NCBI GenBank assembly: GCA_017993835.1
Contig: JAGOLX010000003.1
Coordinates: 154,185 to 218,184 of the forward strand
Reading direction: 5' to 3'
From: Phycisphaerae bacterium
Lineage (GTDB): Bacteria > Planctomycetota > Phycisphaerae > Sedimentisphaerales > Anaerobacaceae
Length of the DNA stretch: 64,000 bases
This document shows, piece by piece, positions 62,067 through 64,000 of the stretch. Position numbers and translations under genes: made by a program. Below the pieces are notes generated by a model. It saw nothing but the letters and a program-made list of their open reading frames with translations. It was not told where the DNA came from and ran no database searches. Position 1 is the first letter of the stretch; the number at the start of each line of letters is the position of its first letter.

Positions 62067-63545
62067 TCAGTCCTCCGCGTAGGATTTGCTCGCTTCGGCG
62101 GTCCCGCCGTAAGCGCCCATATTGATCCGCCCGCCGTTGGGGAATGGCTCATCGCCGATGGGACTATTCGGATCGCCTGCATCGATGCAAGGACTTGTCA
62201 CGTCATCCAGGACCCAGCTCGCACTACTCGGATCCCAACGGCCTGCCTGCGATTTTAGATGGTAGTCGCCACCCACCCAGCAATTGTCTCCCTCTTCATT
62301 CGGACTTGCGTTTGGGTTCCAGCACCCCGGGCAGGCGTAGAATGGATCAGTATCAATGTTCCCTTCGCCAGACCATCCACCTTCGATATTGCAGTACGTT
62401 GCTTCGATTGTTGTATCATCGGAGGCTGCCGGAGATCCTGACGACTTAGTCCAGCACCAGTTGTTTCGGAGAATGCTGTTTCTCAGCGTCAGCTTAGCGT
62501 CGCCTTCGGTCCGCACGGCGATACCAGATGAGGGGTTCACAACCGAGTTCCCCTCGAAAACGCAGTTCGTGATTTCAGTGACAAGCACACTATCGCCACA
62601 ACAAACCAGGAAGCCCCCCGCGTGACTAGATGCCACATTGCCTGAGAAGACGCACCCGGACACATAGGCACAGCAAACAGGATGAGCTATGTCGCTGCTG
62701 TCTCCGTACACTGTCACGGCTCCCCCGTCCCACGCCCAGTTGTCGGTGAACACACAACGGATCAGCTCGACGCGCGTGGCGTCCATCCAGGACATTCCAC
62801 CGCCCCACCCGGCAACATTCGAGGTGATCGTGCAGTTTTCCACGCGGATGGAATTGGCATCGAAGACATCGATACCGCCGCCCAGTTCTTCGGCAAAATT
62901 GCCCGTGATACGGCAGTCCCTGAGGATAGCCTCGCCCTCATGGTCGTAGATAAGCACTCCGGCGCCACACTCACCGTAGGGAAGACCGTAGACCGCACCC
63001 CCGCTGCTTGTGAATCCCCCAGTCACTGTGAAACCCTCCAGCAAGACGACTCCGAGCCCGGATATCTCTACCACAGTGCCACTGTTGTCCGCGTGTGTGG
63101 GTTCATCCCACCGTTCTCTACTCGACATTCTGGCGATAATGCCCATGTTACAGTCGTTGTCGTCCCGGTCTCCGGTCAGGATACTCTCGAACACACTGAT
63201 ATCCTGGAGGTTTGGGTCAGGCGCGATGATCCCACCAAATCCACCCCGAAGGCTGACGTCGCCGGTCAACTCAAAAGTCGACGGTGATCCCGGGCCACCC
63301 TGCGGGTGGGCCATATCTCGATCCGGCTTGTAGATCCCCTGAGCCACCCGGATCTCTACTGACTCCTCCGCAACCTTCACACCCGCCAGAGCATCTTGCA
63401 CAAACGTATAGGCCGCAGTCCAGGATGTGCCGTCGCCTCCCGCCGGCGCATCGTCATCGACGTAGATCACCTTGCCCCAGGCGCTGCCCGCCGTGAGCAG
63501 GCAGAGGACCGCCGCCAGTGTAATTACTGCTGCTTTCGCCTTCAT
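62067..63545 (-). CDS. Secreted right-handed parallel beta-helix protein
   Basis: 492 residues from ATG 63545 (AAGGA 7 nt upstream) with a signal peptide (KAAVITLAAVLCLLTAGSAW). After KVIYVDDDAPAGGDGTSWTA, the typical start of planctomycete beta-helix proteins, the body is made of parallel beta-helix coils (EAILRDCRITGNFAEELGGG, IRVENCTITSNVAGWGGG, RVELIRCVFTDNWAWDGG). The C-terminus has VTSPCIDAGDPNSPIGDEP and NMGAYGGTAEASKSYAED, the same ending as in the protein at 32240-35953. It probably binds or cleaves an extracellular polysaccharide; no catalytic site is assigned. No dockerin is present. Confidence 0.85.
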   Translation of the reverse strand: MKAKAAVITLAAVLCLLTAGSAWGKVIYVDDDAPAGGDGTSWTAAYTFVQDALAGVKVAEESVEIRVAQGIYKPDRDMAHPQGGPGSPSTFELTGDVSLRGGFGGIIAPDPNLQDISVFESILTGDRDDNDCNMGIIARMSSRERWDEPTHADNSGTVVEISGLGVVLLEGFTVTGGFTSSGGAVYGLPYGECGAGVLIYDHEGEAILRDCRITGNFAEELGGGIDVFDANSIRVENCTITSNVAGWGGGMSWMDATRVELIRCVFTDNWAWDGGAVTVYGDSSDIAHPVCCAYVSGCVFSGNVASSHAGGFLVCCGDSVLVTEITNCVFEGNSVVNPSSGIAVRTEGDAKLTLRNSILRNNWCWTKSSGSPAASDDTTIEATYCNIEGGWSGEGNIDTDPFYACPGCWNPNASPNEEGDNCWVGGDYHLKSQAGRWDPSSASWVLDDVTSPCIDAGDPNSPIGDEPFPNGGRINMGAYGGTAEASKSYAED

Positions 63546-63777
63546 ACTCCGATCCTTTGGATGAGTGGATAATGAGCGTATGCGATGGACCCGTCGCACG
63601 AGACACGTGCGTGTCGGTCGAAGGGGGCAAGTATAAAAGGTGCTGCCAGAATTACGTTATGATGACGACCAGACTATAAAAGGACATCCGGCCCGCCTTC
63701 GGCTCTCGTTCTCTATTTCCCGTATTGTAGCACCTGCATCAAGGAAGATGCAAGTGTTTTCTCGACGTCGCGGCGTT

Positions 63778-63880
63778 TGTCATGCTGAGCAACGCGAAGC
63801 ATCTGGCTCAGGCGCGCGAGGTCACTTTCGACTGCGGACGAAACGTCTCCTCCGAAGCCCAGATCCTTCGCTGCCGCTCC
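63778..63880. repeat. Dispersed repeat remnant (GTCATGCTGAGC ... AGATCCTTCGCTGC)
   Basis: The left block TGTCATGCTGAGCAACGCGA and the right block AGATCCTTCGCTGCCGCTC resemble the outer ends of an intergenic repeat seen in many metagenome-derived genomes. A related left block occurs near 62014. Confidence 0.45.
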
Positions 63881-64000
63881 TAAGAAACTAACTCCCCGGA
63901 GTCTGTGTTGACTATCGCATAACCCATTTGTTTGGCACGTTTTGCGAGGGATTTGAGCGTTTCTTGCTGATGGCGGCGTTCATAGGCTTGTTGGCCTTGA
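63880..64000 (-). CDS. C-terminal fragment of a possible transposase (runs off right edge)
   Basis: The last 39 codons are visible, ending with a TAG at 63880-63882. The product contains QQAYERRHQQETLKSLAKRA and KQMGYAIV, a basic helix of the sort found at the C-termini of several IS transposases. It is less GC-rich than neighbouring genes. The family cannot be decided from this fragment; a non-transposase origin is possible. Confidence 0.45.
   Translation of the reverse strand, partial: QGQQAYERRHQQETLKSLAKRAKQMGYAIVNTDSGELVS

Overview
The window looks like chromosomal DNA of a GC-rich, anaerobic or facultative planctomycete of the Phycisphaerae/Sedimentisphaerales type, probably from a metagenome-assembled genome. 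This is inferred from gene content: tandem BlaI/M56 (BlaR1-like) modules, an ECF sigma factor next to a membrane Ser/Thr kinase with TPR and PD40 repeats, secreted dockerin, GLUG and parallel beta-helix proteins ending in a YGGTAEAS-like motif, prepilin-type proteins, an oversized SecA, a fused ETF beta-alpha protein and many dispersed palindromic repeats. No rRNA, tRNA, CRISPR array or complete insertion sequence was seen.

Layout. 1-2.0 kb: the start of a lipoprotein gene that runs off the left edge, and a trypsin-like/TPR protein. 2.4-9.2 kb: two consecutive BlaI/M56-peptidase modules, each with its own promoter and operator. The first M56 protein carries a seven-repeat FG-GAP propeller and is interrupted by an in-frame TAG at codon 18. 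The second is fused to an EpsI-like (exosortase-associated) domain and an LRR array, and is followed by a small membrane protein. 9.2-13.0 kb: an electron-transfer flavoprotein operon (fused EtfB-EtfA, then ETF:quinone oxidoreductase). 13.4-15.3 kb: an exported PEP/pyruvate-binding (PPDK_N-like) protein. 15.3-18.8 kb: an operon of PadR regulator, aquaporin, BioB-like radical SAM enzyme and G3E (CobW) GTPase, followed by a CDF metal exporter and a stand-alone corrinoid protein. 21.1-29.3 kb: a PD40/dockerin protein, a 1433-residue kinase whose C-terminus is paralogous to it, an ECF sigma factor, and a divergently transcribed sigma-70 factor with extra helix-turn-helix domains. 29.3-31.8 kb: proC with a P5C-dehydrogenase. 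31.9-39.2 kb: a ferredoxin, a large beta-helix/PKD/propeller exoprotein, a family-4 uracil-DNA glycosylase and a second large exoprotein. 39.6-42.2 kb: an FMN glutamate-synthase-like protein divergent from a LysR regulator. 42.3-45.9 kb: a HAD phosphatase, a LolA-like protein, an HPr-domain protein and a flavodoxin. 45.9-53.1 kb: exported proteins of unknown function and prepilin-type proteins, one frameshifted, with a roughly 130-bp direct repeat. 53.1-64 kb: folB, a pteridine-reductase-like SDR, a GLUG/dockerin protein, truB, an MFS transporter, secA, a beta-helix protein and the 3' end of a probable transposase.

Most novel points: the M56-EpsI-LRR fusion; the neighbouring M56-FG-GAP protein and its premature amber codon; the PadR-aquaporin-radical SAM-G3E operon near an orphan corrinoid protein; a sigma factor lacking the usual -10-reading residues; in-frame repeat insertions in the kinase; and a metal-exporter gene whose 3' end lies inside a dispersed palindrome. 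All functional calls come from reading the sequence and from motif recognition; no database search was run.
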